Source: Chrysomallon squamiferum
Lineage: Eukaryota; Mollusca; Gastropoda; Neomphalida; Peltospiridae
NCBI GenBank assembly: GCA_012295275.1
Contig: CM022667.1
Coordinates: 16,223,766 to 16,287,765 of the forward strand
Length of the DNA: 64,000 bases
Reading direction: 5' to 3'
The translations under genes were made by a program, and so were the position numbers. Shown piece by piece: positions 1 through 38,617 of the stretch (within the stretch, counting starts at the first letter, position 1; the number at the start of each line of letters is the position of its first letter). Below the pieces are notes generated by a model that worked only from the letters and a program-made list of their open reading frames with translations, made no database searches and was not told where the DNA came from.

Positions 1-85
<85 letters not shown>
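1..85. repeat. (CT)n microsatellite
   Basis: Perfect CT run at the window start, in the last intron of gene A; gene B has a GA run in the equivalent intron. Confidence 0.97.
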
Positions 86-90
<5 letters not shown>

Positions 91-352
91 CTACAACAAA
101 TAAAACTGATTTATTACAACCGATTTGTTAAAGAGATGTATTAAAGATTTTTTGTTCCCTGCTTAATTAAAGTTATTTGTTTTTTAAATTGCTTATTCAT
201 TTATTAATTATTTTTCTTCTTCTTATAGTTACTGTTATAGTTATTATTATGACCATGTTTACTCTGCGAAACAGTTTAAATTTGTAACTTGTACTTGATT
301 CATTATTGCACAGCTAAACTCACTATTATTATCATTATTATCTTCAATGCAG

Positions 353-1113
353 CTACGTCCAACATCACAACAACAGCTGAAACAACAAGGCCAACAGTTA
401 CGACAACTGCGTCATCAATGGCAGCTCCGTCATCGATATATACAACTCCGTCATCGATATCAACAACTCCGTCATCGATATCAACAACTCCGTCATCGAT
501 ATCAACAACTTCGACACTGGTATCTACAACTCCGTCATCGATATCAACAACTGCGTCATCGATATCAACAACTGCGTCATTGATATCTACAACTCCGTCA
601 TCGATATCAACAACTGCGTCATCGATACCTACAACTCCGTCATCGATATCAACAACGTCGTCAATAACTACAACACCGGCATCAGATACGTCACCTTCGT
701 CATCAGTTGTAACAACTCCGTCAGGTTTTACGAATTCTTCGTTATTAGTTATGACCACATCGGTGGGGATCAAAGTTTCAAACTTTGAAAATCAGTGTTT
801 CGCGCATGCGCCGAACGAAGCAGGTCCATCTAGTGCGAACCGGTTTACTTGTAGATGTGTGCCGAAAATAAATGCAACAACGCGGATCATAGGGCTGCAA
901 AAAAAAGTTGAAACGATGAAAAAGATTCTCTCCGTTGATAAAACGACAGTATCCAAACGCAGACGTTTGTTCTACAGTGTCCCAGATTACAGGACGTCGT
1001 CGGTGACGTTGGGGACGATGTCGATTGTCGTGATTGCGGTTATCATTGGTTTTATAACAGTACCGGATGTTGTTCATTTTTTCGTTTGGGTATATTCGGC
1101 AATAAGCAAGTGA
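353..1113 (+). CDS. Gene A, terminal exon: mucin stalk, juxtamembrane motif, membrane span (5' part of gene outside window)
   Basis: Last exon of a paralogue of genes B and C; the rest of the gene lies upstream of the window. The acceptor is TCTTCAATGCAG before 353, and the exon enters in phase 1 like the last exons of B and C. It encodes a Thr/Ser-rich mucin stalk of about 130 residues built from a 7-residue TTPSSIS-type repeat. Next come a Cys cluster (FTCRCVPK), a charged helix-like stretch, the motif RRLFYSVPDYR followed by VTLGT, a hydrophobic span (SIVVIAVIIGFITV) and a short tail ending SAISK. Topology should be type I with the stalk outside the cell. The stalk sequence differs from those of B and C, while the last 100 residues align with them. 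An exon of a complete small gene is less likely because no signal peptide precedes it. Confidence 0.8.
421..657 (+). repeat. Coding 21-bp minisatellite in gene A stalk
   Basis: Tandem 21-bp unit close to actccgtcatcgatatcaac, encoding TTPSSIS-like heptads, with one interruption (TTSTLVS). Units differ mainly at actccg/actgcg and a few synonymous sites. Copy number is likely to vary between individuals. Confidence 0.85.
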
Positions 1114-1751
1114 TTTGTTAAATTAAACAAAAAAAATTAAAAAAAAAAAAGTACTGTTGACTTTATGGCAGACTGCGGGTGTAGAGATTTTTTTAAAAAG
1201 CCATTCGTTATTACTAAATTACACTGTAGATAATCGACAGACAGAATTTTTGAATGTCTATAAAAATGTACGACATTATACAGCATACACTGTCATTAGT
1301 ATTTAGATTTAAATAGTTTTTATTTATATATTTCAAAGTATAGAAAATCACAGAGTGACAGTTACTTTCATTTCTAGAACACAGTGACTTCAAAATAAAT
1401 TTCAAAAAGGCTGTTTAATATTTAACACACACACAAAATTGTGTGTGTTACAGTGAATATATATAATCACGGATAATGAATATTCCCTGACATTTTTAAT
1501 GTATTATGTGTAATGTGTGTTTCACTTAGGAATGATGTATAATCTCTGAATATTTCACACAATATCTGAAATTTAGTTAGATATTTTATACATATACTAT
1601 TTTTTTATATATCATTATACTTAAATTACCCCATCATTTTGACAACAAAAAAAGAGGCCTAAATCTTAATTTTTCTGTTTAAGTAATAAGGAATTACTCA
1701 TAATCAATGGCTTGATTATTTTTATATTTAAAAAAAAGAAGAAAAATACAC

Positions 1752-1753
<2 letters not shown>

Positions 1754-1821
<68 letters not shown>
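1754..1821. repeat. (AC)n microsatellite
   Basis: Perfect AC run. Confidence 0.97.
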
Positions 1822-1824
<3 letters not shown>

Positions 1825-3115
1825 GGCAATAGATATATGAACCTATGATAATTTTTTTTTTCGCTGTCTACACATCGATTATTTCTTCTTTTGTTTCGAA
1901 GAGAAAGGTTTGTATGTATCACATACCTTAAGGTGATGAGTCATTTACAAATATTAAACAACCATAACTACCTCTGATCACGGTCACGGAGACGCGATCA
2001 CGGAATCTTTCAGACTACACTCTAAGTCTTTGACTAACGCTGATGTTGCTAGACGTATCCATAAATTATTTAATTTTTCTTGCAAAACAAAAGTGACAAT
2101 TGGTCTTTTAGACAATATCTTCGATTACAGACAAAATATAAAGATCGAATTTTCTCAACGTATTGATGTAACAACTGAAATCAAGTCATGCGAATCCGGT
2201 CGTTCAATGATATGACGTAAAAAATATGTTGTTTATTCACACGTAGCTTGGCTGAAGAGGTCAGTTTTAGATATTTGTTTGCTGTACTTCTGCTCAAATA
2301 AAACGCCCGGCAAAACGAAACACTGTTAAGTCTCCTGTTATTGATGCCTTTTGTTTTTGTTTAGTTATTGGTCTTGTTTTCGATTAGTGTTTTTCTTCTT
2401 CTTTCTCTTTTCTGGTTATTTTGGTTTTGTTAGTATGGTTTTTAATATTTGTGAAAGTTGTTATTTCTCTATTTGATTTGGTTTTATGGTATTTTATTCT
2501 ATTTTATTTATTTTATTTATATTTAACATTGAGCTATACCGAACCATGTGAATCGACATTAACTACTTTTCAACGATATACAAATTATATATATGCTATA
2601 TTAAAAATGTGAAGGTCCAACTCTATTTAATATAAGTGGTATTTAATATCATGCCACACTGAACTAGATTTAAAAATAAAGCTATCCCCGGATTCATCTC
2701 TGTTAACAGCAGAAACATTCAACTATATTTAAGGATACAGCGATTCAATTATATTGAATTTTGTGACGCCAGGTTCAGCTATATTTAAAAATGTGAAAAT
2801 TCTACTATATATATAAAGATATATATTTTTTGTATGAAAATTAACTTAGTTTTATTAATATGTATGTATGTATAATATGTATGTGTGTGTGTGTGTGTAT
2901 GTGTAAATGTGTTGGTGAGTCATGAAATATTGAATAAGAACAGTATCTTTTGTCTGCTGTTTAGAGTCTGCTATTAATATTTTAAGAATGAGAAACAGCA
3001 AGATCCGTTAATATTTTAAGATACATTGTTATTTTTTAAATGAATACATTTCAGTAGAGAAACAGTTATTAATATATGATTTCCTTGATCTCTTTTCTTT
3101 GAATTTTGTAAAAAG

Positions 3116-3116
<1 letters not shown>

Positions 3117-3148
<32 letters not shown>

Positions 3149-3195
3149 TAGTATTATTGTTACTGTTATTATTAGTATTATTGTTATTATTTTTA

Positions 3196-3224
<29 letters not shown>
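3117..3224. repeat. (ATT)n tract
   Basis: ATT units with GTT and ACT interruptions. Confidence 0.93.
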
Positions 3225-3229
<5 letters not shown>

Positions 3230-4238
3230 ATGTTTTCTTTACTGAATGGATTTTATATATCCTTTGCTACTGCTTTGAAAGTTATAACTAAAAAAATAGT
3301 AACAGCGCGAAACCTGTTCAGTTTCGCAGTTTATTTAACTTTGCTAATTTAATTGATTAAACACACACTTTGCTCTTTCCACTTTATTACAAATGCTGAA
3401 CGGATTCCGTCATCGTAAACCATGATTTCAATAAGAACAGTATAATAAACCAAGGGAGTGTTAACATAACCTATTAAGCTTATAAAATAATTACATTTAA
3501 GGTTGGTTAATTAGTGCGAAAGATAAATAATTCAATGTTTATTTATAAAACGAAGTTTGCTAATAAAATCACAGCTGCAGTTATTAATGACATGATGACA
3601 AATAAACATGCTGCTGTTTGTATTATAAATGCACTGACGTCATGTTTTGGTAGAGTCTCCATGAACACTACGGTTTCAAAACATATACACGTCAGTGGGT
3701 ACAGGGCGTTTATATGTATCTATAATAATAGTAAAAAAAAGTTTTCACCAACGATATTGGATTGACATTAGTAATGAAAAGAACTAACTAGAAAATTAAC
3801 CAACCAGCCAACCAAACAACCAAACAACCAAACAAAAAACTAACTAACTAACTAACTAACTAAATAAATAAATAAAAAACTAACTAAATAAAAAAGAATA
3901 GCAGTTTACTGAACGTCGATTTATGAAAACGCGAATCATTATAATATTCCCAAGGACCATTTGTAATAAAATCGTGGTCGTAAACCTTACAAGACAACAT
4001 TAATTTAATTACAAAGAAAATAGAAACTGTCCTTTCTTATTTTAATGATTATTAATTTTTAATTAAGTTCTGTTCAAAAACCGTAACATATACATATAAT
4101 ACACACTGCATATATACAATAGTATTTTGAAATATAAATTAATTTGTACAAATAATATGTTATTGATTGTTGAGAAGAGCGATAGTAATAAACTATAAAT
4201 TTGTGTTCTAGTAATTAATTGGTTTTCAAACGAACGGG

Positions 4239-17488
<13,250 letters not shown>

Positions 17489-17871
17489 TACGGGTCGGGA
17501 ACCAGCACTTTTGTTGGAGAAGAGTACTTAATGACCTAACATAACAACAGGACGGTTGTTAAATTTATGTAGCTGTACTGAAGAACAACAGAGGACTCAA
17601 TTATGAATCTTTTATATGGTGTAAGAAAAAAAAAAAATAAAAATAAAAATTTAGCAAGCATCTGCTTTTCCGCTTTATATACTTATTTATTTTCATTTTC
17701 GAGTCAAATATAACTACAATGGTTGAAGTCTATCTACGGTGAATATAAATTTAAAGATAAAAGTGTTTCTCCGTAAAATCGTAGTTATCGTTCTTGTGTA
17801 TCTTTCTTCGTTACTTTATTATACAGAGCCAAAATCTTTCCTATCAGAATTACATATGAAGTATTTTAATA

Positions 17872-17872
17872 T

Positions 17873-17962
<90 letters not shown>

Positions 17963-17968
17963 TGATGA
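17872..17968. repeat. (CTA)n / (AAT)n / (GAT)n compound tract
   Basis: Three adjoining perfect trinucleotide runs. Confidence 0.95.
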
Positions 17969-19055
17969 TGATCTACACTACGAGAACTGAACATGAAATT
18001 TAATAATAGTAATACATGCAAATGGACAAAGAAACACAAAAAATAAAAATAAAAATAAAGTAAAATAAAATAAAATAATGAATAAATAAAAAGCAATAAA
18101 ATAAAGCATAGTGTTGGTTTTGCTGCACGTGTTTTTAATTGCAATGGTGTGGTTGCCTACTTTTAATTATTTATCACCTGACAGAACACATCTGTGAAAA
18201 GGTAAGAAATGACACTTTACGAAGATATATATATATATTTTTTTATGATTACTGTATTTCTGTTAGCTTTATTCGCTTTTATATTCGCTTAGCAAAAGAA
18301 GACAACAAATTAAATAAGAAAAAAATATAATAGTAATAATAACAACAACAACAGCAACAACAACAACAACAACAACAATAATAATAATAAAAACAATTAC
18401 AATAATATAAATAATAATAATTAAATGATAGCAACAACAACAACAACAACAACAACAGTAATAATATAATAATAATAATAAATATTACAGAATATAAAAT
18501 TATCATCATATATTATATATTTATATTACAAACGTCGCAAATCCATAATATGTGGTTCAAAAACTGTTAAGTTTTTTTTTTTTTTATTGTCATTTTTCTT
18601 TTTTCCACCAGCAATCAATAGAAAATTGATATGTAATTGCTAATAATTGCATAGATTATATATAACTGCAGTTGTGCCTACAGGCACAGAGTAACACAAA
18701 CTGATACACTGATAAACAGTACGAATGACAGATCGATAAAGCAATCACCAGACAAACAGACTGACAGACTGAACGACAAAGTGATGTCACAGTTGAGGAT
18801 AGACACACTACAAGATTAAACAGCCGTATGGAAAAATCATCTGTGTAGATAATGCATGTGTGTGTGTGCGTGCGCGCGCGCGCGTGTGTGAATATAAAAA
18901 AGTATTATTTAATAATAGGTAGGGACATTTTACGAAAAATTATACAAATTTTTGGAACTGAAGTGGCATATTCCCCATTTCTGTGACAATCTACTTGATA
19001 GCCTGTTTTTGAAATTATTTCTTCCTGTATCCAGTGTCGTCACGATTACAATGAT

Positions 19056-19086
<31 letters not shown>

Positions 19087-19757
19087 CATGCGTACATAAA
19101 TAAATAAATAAATAAATAAATACTTTCAAATTTCAAACGTAATATAATTATAAATGATTACGCTCAGTTAATTTCACTAACAAGATTTCGATATTTTGTT
19201 TTTCTTTCCTTCCTTCTGTCTCGTTGAAATTTTTATTTTATTTTATTTTTTTTCATTCGATGATCTTGTGAAATGTCACGCATGCAAATAAATCGTCAGG
19301 CTGAAAAGGAGAAATAAAATATAACAAAAATAATGTTTTTTCCTTGTCGTTCTTTGATCTCGTATCCGGTCATTTAAGTACAAGGGATAAGTGAATAGTC
19401 CTCGATGCCATGTGCAGCAGTCAACTGTAACAAATTAAATAACAAGATGAAAAACGAAAACGGCACGTTTATTTCGACTGAATTTGAACAGAACTGAATG
19501 TTTTATGTTCGCTCTAAATAAAAACGCAAAACTGTTTAAGTGGATATTGATTCGGGTATAAAAGACACGATACGGAACTTATCTAACTGCATGCTTCTAT
19601 CAGCGAACGTGTAGTTAATTATTTCTGTTATTATCAAACTTTCAAATAGGACCAGCAGAGCGTCGTAAAACATCATCATATTATTTTGAACATCTATTTA
19701 TTATATTGATAAAAACGAGTTATCTCTGTTTATCTTTCTCCCTCTTTCTGTTATTCT

Positions 19758-19760
<3 letters not shown>

Positions 19761-19826
<66 letters not shown>
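19761..19826. repeat. (CT)n microsatellite
   Basis: Perfect CT run of 66 bases. Confidence 0.97.
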
Positions 19827-19829
<3 letters not shown>

Positions 19830-21050
19830 CTTAATTTATATATGTCTATGTGTATATATATCTTTCTTTTTATCTCTGTACACATACATACATACTTACA
19901 ACATACATGTGTGTGTGTGTGTCTGTCTTTCTTTATGTCTCTATTTCTCTGAATATACAATTTCCATCGCCACCTCTCTAACTCATACACGTATACACAT
20001 ACATATAAATATACATACGCATACATACATATGTGTGTGTGTGTTTCTTTATGTCACTGTTTCTGTTTCTGTGTATAAAAAGCGTCTCTCCGCCTCTCAA
20101 TACAATTTAATTTTTGTTTGTTTAACACAATCGTTACTACATTTTGTTCTTACGACCACAACCTCACCACAAGCGGTCACATTACCTTTTATTATTTCCA
20201 CAATACATAACACACACTATCACAGATACCATTCTCCAACATATTAATACGTTTTACTTAAATCGATTATAAAAATACATTTAATTCTAATGCTAATATT
20301 TAATCAAATGTTCCAAAAGCTTTTTCGAATCACTTTAACATTAACAGTTATCTATCGACCATTTTATTATTGGTGAAAACAGCATGTGAAATTTTTACTA
20401 AAACAAACACCATCACCTTTTACATATACATTTATATAGATATCGCTATTGTTAAGTTGAATAAAACCAAGAGCGGCAACGAAATGAATTCTTCCAGAAC
20501 ATCAGTGGGTGTTCGCTTAAACAGTAGCAGTGGAAACTATTGACTGTGCTTTGTACAGCTGGTGTTTGATTTTGTTCCATTGAGACTCAAAGAGTGAGTA
20601 TCGTATTTATTTATTTTTACTTTATTTTTAGTTTCGTGCAGATATGTTGTATAATTAAACATGTTTAGAAAGGTACTGGCATTGGTACCAGACCGAGACT
20701 GGGAGTTTCTGAATTTTTTGTGGACAAACGTTTGATGTATTTTTAATATATAAAATAAGGAATGAAAAAAAAAAAAATAAATAAAAGAAAATAAAAAGAA
20801 AATAAATAGCAATATAAATAAATAAATAAATAAAAATAAAGAACGAAACTGTATTAAAGTTTTGACAGATGCTAATTAATACTTCTAAAAGATGTTTTCG
20901 GTTAATCACGGGTTTTCTGGAAGTCAGAAAATTGGTCTGATATCTGTAGTAATAATAATAATATCAAAAGGAAAAGCAGCAGCAACAACAATAACAACAA
21001 AATAAAATAAAATAAATACTAAAACGAATACTACTACAACTACAACTACA

Positions 21051-21081
<31 letters not shown>

Positions 21082-21145
21082 TTAATAATAATAATAATTA
21101 TAAATATAATAATAGCAATAATGAGAAGATAAATAACAATTTTGT

Positions 21146-21148
<3 letters not shown>

Positions 21149-21220
<72 letters not shown>
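21149..21220. repeat. (CT)n microsatellite
   Basis: Perfect CT run of about 72 bases. Confidence 0.97.
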
Positions 21221-21226
<6 letters not shown>

Positions 21227-22199
21227 TCACTGAATAGTTGTGATCATCATTATCATCATCATAATCTTTTTGTACGTTCTGGCACTCGGTGATAATGATT
21301 GTGTAATAACAGTTGAATGGTTATGCTAAATTATTAAAATGTAGCACGATCTACTAATCTGAAAGAGAACAAATTTCTTTATTTCCGTTTGTACAGCATA
21401 AATGAATTTTAAATTAACATAAAAATAATAATAATAGTATATAGCAATAATACAAATTAAATTGACAATAACAATAAGATAATGTGTCTTGTGATTTGTA
21501 ATTAATTAATTAATTTTTCATCATTATCAATATTATTATTATTATTATCTGTTATATGCCTGTCTGTATTTATCCATCAGTCTGTCTGTCTATTTGCCTG
21601 TCTCTCTGTTTGTATATTTATCTGTGCATATGTTAATTTATGTAAATATACAAAAGACGATATGAAAATAACAAAGCCGAAATAAAAAAGATTTAATAAA
21701 TATTAAAAAAACCTAATTAAATAAAAATATTAAAAAGCGCTTAAAAATAAATTAAGGAAAAAAGAATAAAGAATATGAAATACTAAAAGAATTAGAGATT
21801 AAAAAATAATGATAAGTAAATAAATAAAAACCTCTCTAATAATACCATATCATTGATTTAAGGTAGTAATAACTGTCCTGATAATTTCTGTTGAATATTA
21901 TTTTGTTCCTTTTATATAAAATATTCGATCTTTTACTCTATCCTTTCAAAAGGTGTCTAAAGAAATGGTCATTTTCAGCAAATGCTCGGTGAAGCGTGAA
22001 AAATATATTTTGCTTTCAGTATATTTAGACAAATAGTTTGGGTGAAGTACAAGAGATGGTAAAACAGCTTTTTTCTAAGATATCTATTATTGTTGTATGA
22101 GAACGGATTCAGATTGTTTCCGGGTTCTACAGACGGTCAGTGTTCGGTGCAGTATGCCATTATTGAAAATAATATCAGGTCCGGTATAAAAAAAAATAA

Positions 22200-23045
22200 T
22201 AAAATACAATAAAGTAGAACAATGTAGTATAATCAAGTTACTAAAACTAACGCAGTACGAAAGAATACAAATAATACCTACAATACAATACGACAGAATA
22301 ATACTAATACTTCCTATACAATACGAAAGAATACAATTAATACTACTAATACAATAGACAGAATACAATTATACTACCAGAACAATACCACAGAAAACAA
22401 CTAATATTAGTAGTACAATATAACAGAATACAACTAATATTACCAGTACAATATAACAGAATACAACAATACAATATGAGATAATACTACTAATACTACC
22501 AATACAATACGACAGAATACAACTAATACTACCAATACAATATGACAGAATACTACTAATACCACTAGTACAATAACACAAAACAGTATGACAATAAAAT
22601 ACCACACAATTAAATACAATAAATAAATAAATAAAATAAAATAAAATTAAATTAAATCAATAAATGAATGAATAAATAAAACAAATAAATTAATAAATGA
22701 ACGTAACACAAACCTGAAGTAATAGAAACAAATACAATGCGACGGACTATAACACTATACTCTAAGGTACAATATAATTTGAATACAATACAACTCAATA
22801 CAATTATAACACACTATAACTTAATACAATAAAATACAATGCGATATGAATACAATATAAATCAACAAAAAGCGGCACAATATAAATTAATACAATAAGG
22901 TACAATACGATCCGAATACAATACAAATCAAAACAGTGCGATGATACAACAATATTATAAACTTAATACAAATAAGATACAATACGATCCGAATATGGTA
23001 CAAATCAGTTTATCTTAAGAAAGTAAGGTACAATACAGTGCGGCA
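22200..23045. repeat. Degenerate AATACAATACGACAGAAT minisatellite
   Basis: From 22200 to 22620 roughly 30-bp units resemble ACAATACGACAGAATACTAC followed by TAATACTACC. From 22730 on, the family changes to AATACAATACGATCCGAATA-like units. A shorter related array lies at 5110-5245. Confidence 0.8.
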
Positions 23046-23160
23046 CAATATACTTCTACAATCTAAATTAACATTTCTCACTGTTCTTAAATCTTACTCA
23101 AGATATAGATAATAGGTCATCGCTTCTATTTCAAGGGCGGATTCACTGATTTTCAGGGAA

Positions 23161-23248
23161 TATCGAAATCCAGCTGACAGTAGCTGCATACCATCTTCCT
23201 ACACAACTAAACAAGAAAAATCGGGACACTGTCCTGTTTTTAAGTGTA
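23161..23248 (+). pseudogene. Relic kringle 3' half-exon between genes B and C
   Basis: The open frame reads YRNPADSSCIPSSYTT then KQEKSGHCPVFKC, followed by A and a GTAAGT donor in exactly the phase of kringle-1 exons (TGT A|GTAAGT). It aligns with CRNP...PWCY...NCPIAFC of gene B exon 9. The first Cys is changed to Tyr and PWC to SSC. No acceptor-bounded 5' half is readable, so this looks like a remnant of a lost family member. Confidence 0.6.
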
Positions 23249-23782
23249 GTAAGTGTATCATTCACTCTCTTTCTCTCACTCTCTCTTATTAGTTATCGTT
23301 CACTTTCTCTCATTCTGTATATATATGTCACAGGAAATCCAGAAAATTTCAGATTATCTATGTAATGTCTGATTCACTCAGGAAACTGACAATATTATCG
23401 CTGCAAGTAAATCATCCTCTCACTGCTAAAAGGAGACCAGATAATGAGAGGCCAGCATGAGCACCCGAACCCGACAGTGCCATAAATAGAAAATATTCAT
23501 TCCCACTGTGAAGAATGGAGTTCTTCAGAAACTGAACAAATTTGAGTCCAGCAGTCTATTCTGTTGTATTCTTATCTTCTAACCAACAAACAAGCCTGTC
23601 CTCAGTGTCACAGCTTGCCCTTTCTATGAAGCCTTGGCTCGCTGTGAATAATAACCAGTTCTGGCCACATTACTTTCAGTTCAGTGATTACACATATTTT
23701 CAGAATTGTTCAGGAATTATGCATGTTTCCTGATACTACATATTTCCTGTAACATATGTATAAAGGTCGATTGATGGATGAA

Positions 23783-23783
<1 letters not shown>

Positions 23784-23825
<42 letters not shown>
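23784..23825. repeat. (GT)n microsatellite
   Basis: Perfect GT run of about 42 bases. Confidence 0.96.
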
Positions 23826-23829
<4 letters not shown>

Positions 23830-23947
23830 TTTTATTGTTTTAGTAAATTATTAAATCTATCATTCTGTCTGTTTGTCTGCCTAGCAACATCATAACAAAG
23901 GGCATCAAATGTTTTGATATTTGCAGTGTTTGTTTACATATGTGTTT

Positions 23948-24116
23948 GTATGTATGTATGTATGTATGTACGTATGCATGTATGTATGTATGTGTGTATG
24001 TATGTATGTATTTATATATATATATATATATGTATGTATGCATGTATGTATGTATGTACGCATGTATGTATGTATGTATGTGTGTGTATATGTATGTATG
24101 TATGTATGTATGTATT
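23948..24116. repeat. (TATG)n / (TA)n tetranucleotide tract
   Basis: TATG units with a central TA run and occasional CATG or CGTA variants. Confidence 0.95.
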
Positions 24117-24355
24117 TATTTATGAATTAAAGAACGCACTGGCACAGAAAATTATTTTATTACTTAAAAGAAATTAATCATTTTCTAATTTTATCTCTAG
24201 GGATTCGATTTAACTTAAAACTGACCATTGTTATGTTTATTACAGTGTGCTTTGGTCCTATGTCCATATGTTTATTAATTTATTTTTATTCGTTCGTAAA
24301 TATTTTGGATAGGCGTGTTATTCCAATAGGCGTTTTGGATAGGCGTGTAAGTGTG

Positions 24356-24360
<5 letters not shown>

Positions 24361-24391
<31 letters not shown>

Positions 24392-24434
24392 TGTATGTAT
24401 GTATGTATGTATGTATGCATGCATGTATGTATGT
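24361..24434. repeat. (TATG)n tract
   Basis: Near-perfect TATG array, second of two in this spacer. Confidence 0.95.
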
Positions 24435-25274
24435 CTCTCATAAAAATTCATAACCATCCCACATGTTTTGATACGGTGTACTTGGAAACCTTACAAAAGA
24501 TGATGTCGTTAAAAATCATGAAATACAAAAAATAATAATAATACACCCTGTGATCCTCTGATATGCTGTGATTTCAGTAGTAAAAAGCATTTAATTAATA
24601 ACTGTGAATCATTACGCACTAATTAACCACTATTACTGGCATGATTATTTTAGATATATAATTTATTTAGTTTAACACTCGTTCGATTTCCTAGAACGCT
24701 CGAGGTTGTTTTCTCACTGAAATTAGAATTTATGATGTCGGAATTAATTCGGCCTCTGATGAAAAGGAAGAAAAAAAAAAGAGAATATATTTCAATAATT
24801 AAATCTTTTCGCATCAGTTAATATAGTTAAATAAGTTTATAACTGAAAACGTTTCAAGCTGTTATTATCTGAAAACGTTTACAAAAGAAACTGAATTAAA
24901 TATTATTTTAATTTTCATGATAATAATAATTGTTTCGACCACATACATAAATGCAATATCGTCATCAGCATCATCATCCTCATCACCATTATTACTGTTA
25001 TTATTATTATTATTGTTATTATTATTTCGTTTATCACTATCATCATCACCATCATAATGATCATTATCGTTATAGCATCAAATAAAGATTTTAATTTAAT
25101 AAATGAATACGCTTCGATAGCTATTATTAGAAATATAATTTATTCTTCTTCGTTTTCTTTTCATGCCAACTATTATTTTGCAAAAGATTATTATTATTAT
25201 TATTATTGGCACAAATATATTTTTACTACATACTGTTATCAGTAGCACAAAAAATAAATACAACAACAACAACA

Positions 25275-25315
<41 letters not shown>

Positions 25316-25868
25316 TAATAATAATAATAATAATTAATAGTGATGATAATTAATAGTGATGATAATGATAATGATAATGATAAAGAAACAAATAAACAAA
25401 CTAACTAATTAAGAATATTGATCTATTTAATGAAACGTTTTCCTATACTCATAACCGCTTTAGTAAGTTTCAAAGGTTTTTTTGTTTCAAGTTTCAGTCA
25501 TTTTCTTTTCAACCATAGGTAACGCCATAAATGTGTTACAGTCAGTATTGTTATTTATAATTCTGTCAAGGCTACCTAACTTCACAAAAACAAATAACCG
25601 AAGATGTCCTTAAATTATTAATAATAGACTACAAAGGAAATTCTACTGAGGGAGAAAAAACGACCTTTCAAATAAGTTTCTATATCCAATATTTAATTAA
25701 TTATTTGACAGCCGTCTCCTAAAAAATTCTACAGGGATTGTTTTGTTTTGTTTTGATATAAAGCTATATTTGAAAACACACTAAAACATCCCACCAGGTT
25801 AGATACACGACATAAATCATTTCATTGGCGGTTATCAATCGACACATTAAAATGCATATATATACACA

Positions 25869-25906
<38 letters not shown>

Positions 25907-26758
25907 TACACACACATAAATACCTGAAGGCCTATACCTACCTACCTTCTGGTCTACCTACTTACACATATTCCTATAGATACATACATACGCACATACG
26001 TTCACACACACACACACATACAGTAAACCAAGCAAACATTTATTATCCACTGAATCGGTTCTTCTGTCAACAAAATTCACAGTATGAACTCTTCTGTTTG
26101 TGGCCAGGTGTATATGAAAGATTATTTTATGCTTGTTAGATTTACGAGTATAGTCACAATGAATGATGGTGTTTTTTCGTTTCTACTGTTTGCGTTTTGT
26201 TTTATTTCATTATTATTAATTTTTGTTTCCTTTTTATCATTAACCTTCTCTTTGTATTAGCTAGTTCCACCAGAACTGGATAATTAAAACAGTCTGGTAA
26301 ATAAATAAATAATTATTCACATCCTTACTTTTCAAAGATATACAAAGACAGAAGAATATCCATTTTTATTGACTGTATATACAATGAAGTTATATAGTTG
26401 GTGGAAACGTTAGTTTATATAAATCAAACAATATCAGTCTCCAAACTGTTAGATACACGACGAAAATACAAAACAGACAGAAAGAAAGAAAAGAAAACAT
26501 TAAAAAAGCCCCAAAAGAAAACACACAAACATGAAAAGCCCATAATCATTGATTAAAAGCGTTCCGCCAAATTTTCACAACGTCGGCGTGTATCTATGTA
26601 TGTATCAACAATGCAGATCAATATATATAATCTTCTGGGGTTTATCGTCAAGCAAATATATTTTGAGTAGATAAGAAAAACAACATTAATTTTGTTTTTG
26701 TAATTGTTCATTCTCGTAGAGTGTGGAAAGAGAGCATCACGTTCAGACAGCTGAAGTA

Positions 26759-38617
<11,859 letters not shown>

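Larger units (their letters stand above)
1114..4238. other. Intergenic region between genes A and B
   Basis: No supported gene. It holds an (AC)n tract, a long ATT/TTA tract, and several copies of a core motif resembling ATTCAACTATATTTAA between about 2600 and 2830. A 62-codon complex-looking open frame at 2030-2215 is unrecognised. The promoter of gene B should lie in its last few hundred bases, but I see no clear element. Confidence 0.6.
17489..26758. other. Intergenic region between genes B and C
   Basis: No intact gene. It is filled with trinucleotide tracts (17872-17968, 18320-18470, 25261-25335), CT tracts, TATG tracts and a degenerate AATACAATAC minisatellite. It also contains a decayed kringle half-exon at 23161-23248. 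Confidence 0.65.

Noticed and set aside
303-773. Long minus-strand frame opposite gene A stalk, rich in VVDIDD
   Set aside because: Mirror translation of the 21-bp coding repeat; no signal, splice context or complex sequence.
2030-2215. 62-codon frame with complex composition (MTNADVARRIHKLFNFSCKT)
   Set aside because: Looks coding-like and AATAAA follows near 2296, but I cannot recognise it and there is no flanking exon. Possible TE relic.
3514-3765. 83-codon frame upstream of gene B
   Set aside because: No ATG start of its own at the 5' end, no motif, no splice partner.
19410-19490. Frame starting MPCAAVNCNKLNNK, resembling a THAP domain start
   Set aside because: Too short, no following Cys/His or AVPTIF-type residues.
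23914-24177. Three overlapping YVCMYVCM frames
   Set aside because: Translation of a TATG microsatellite.
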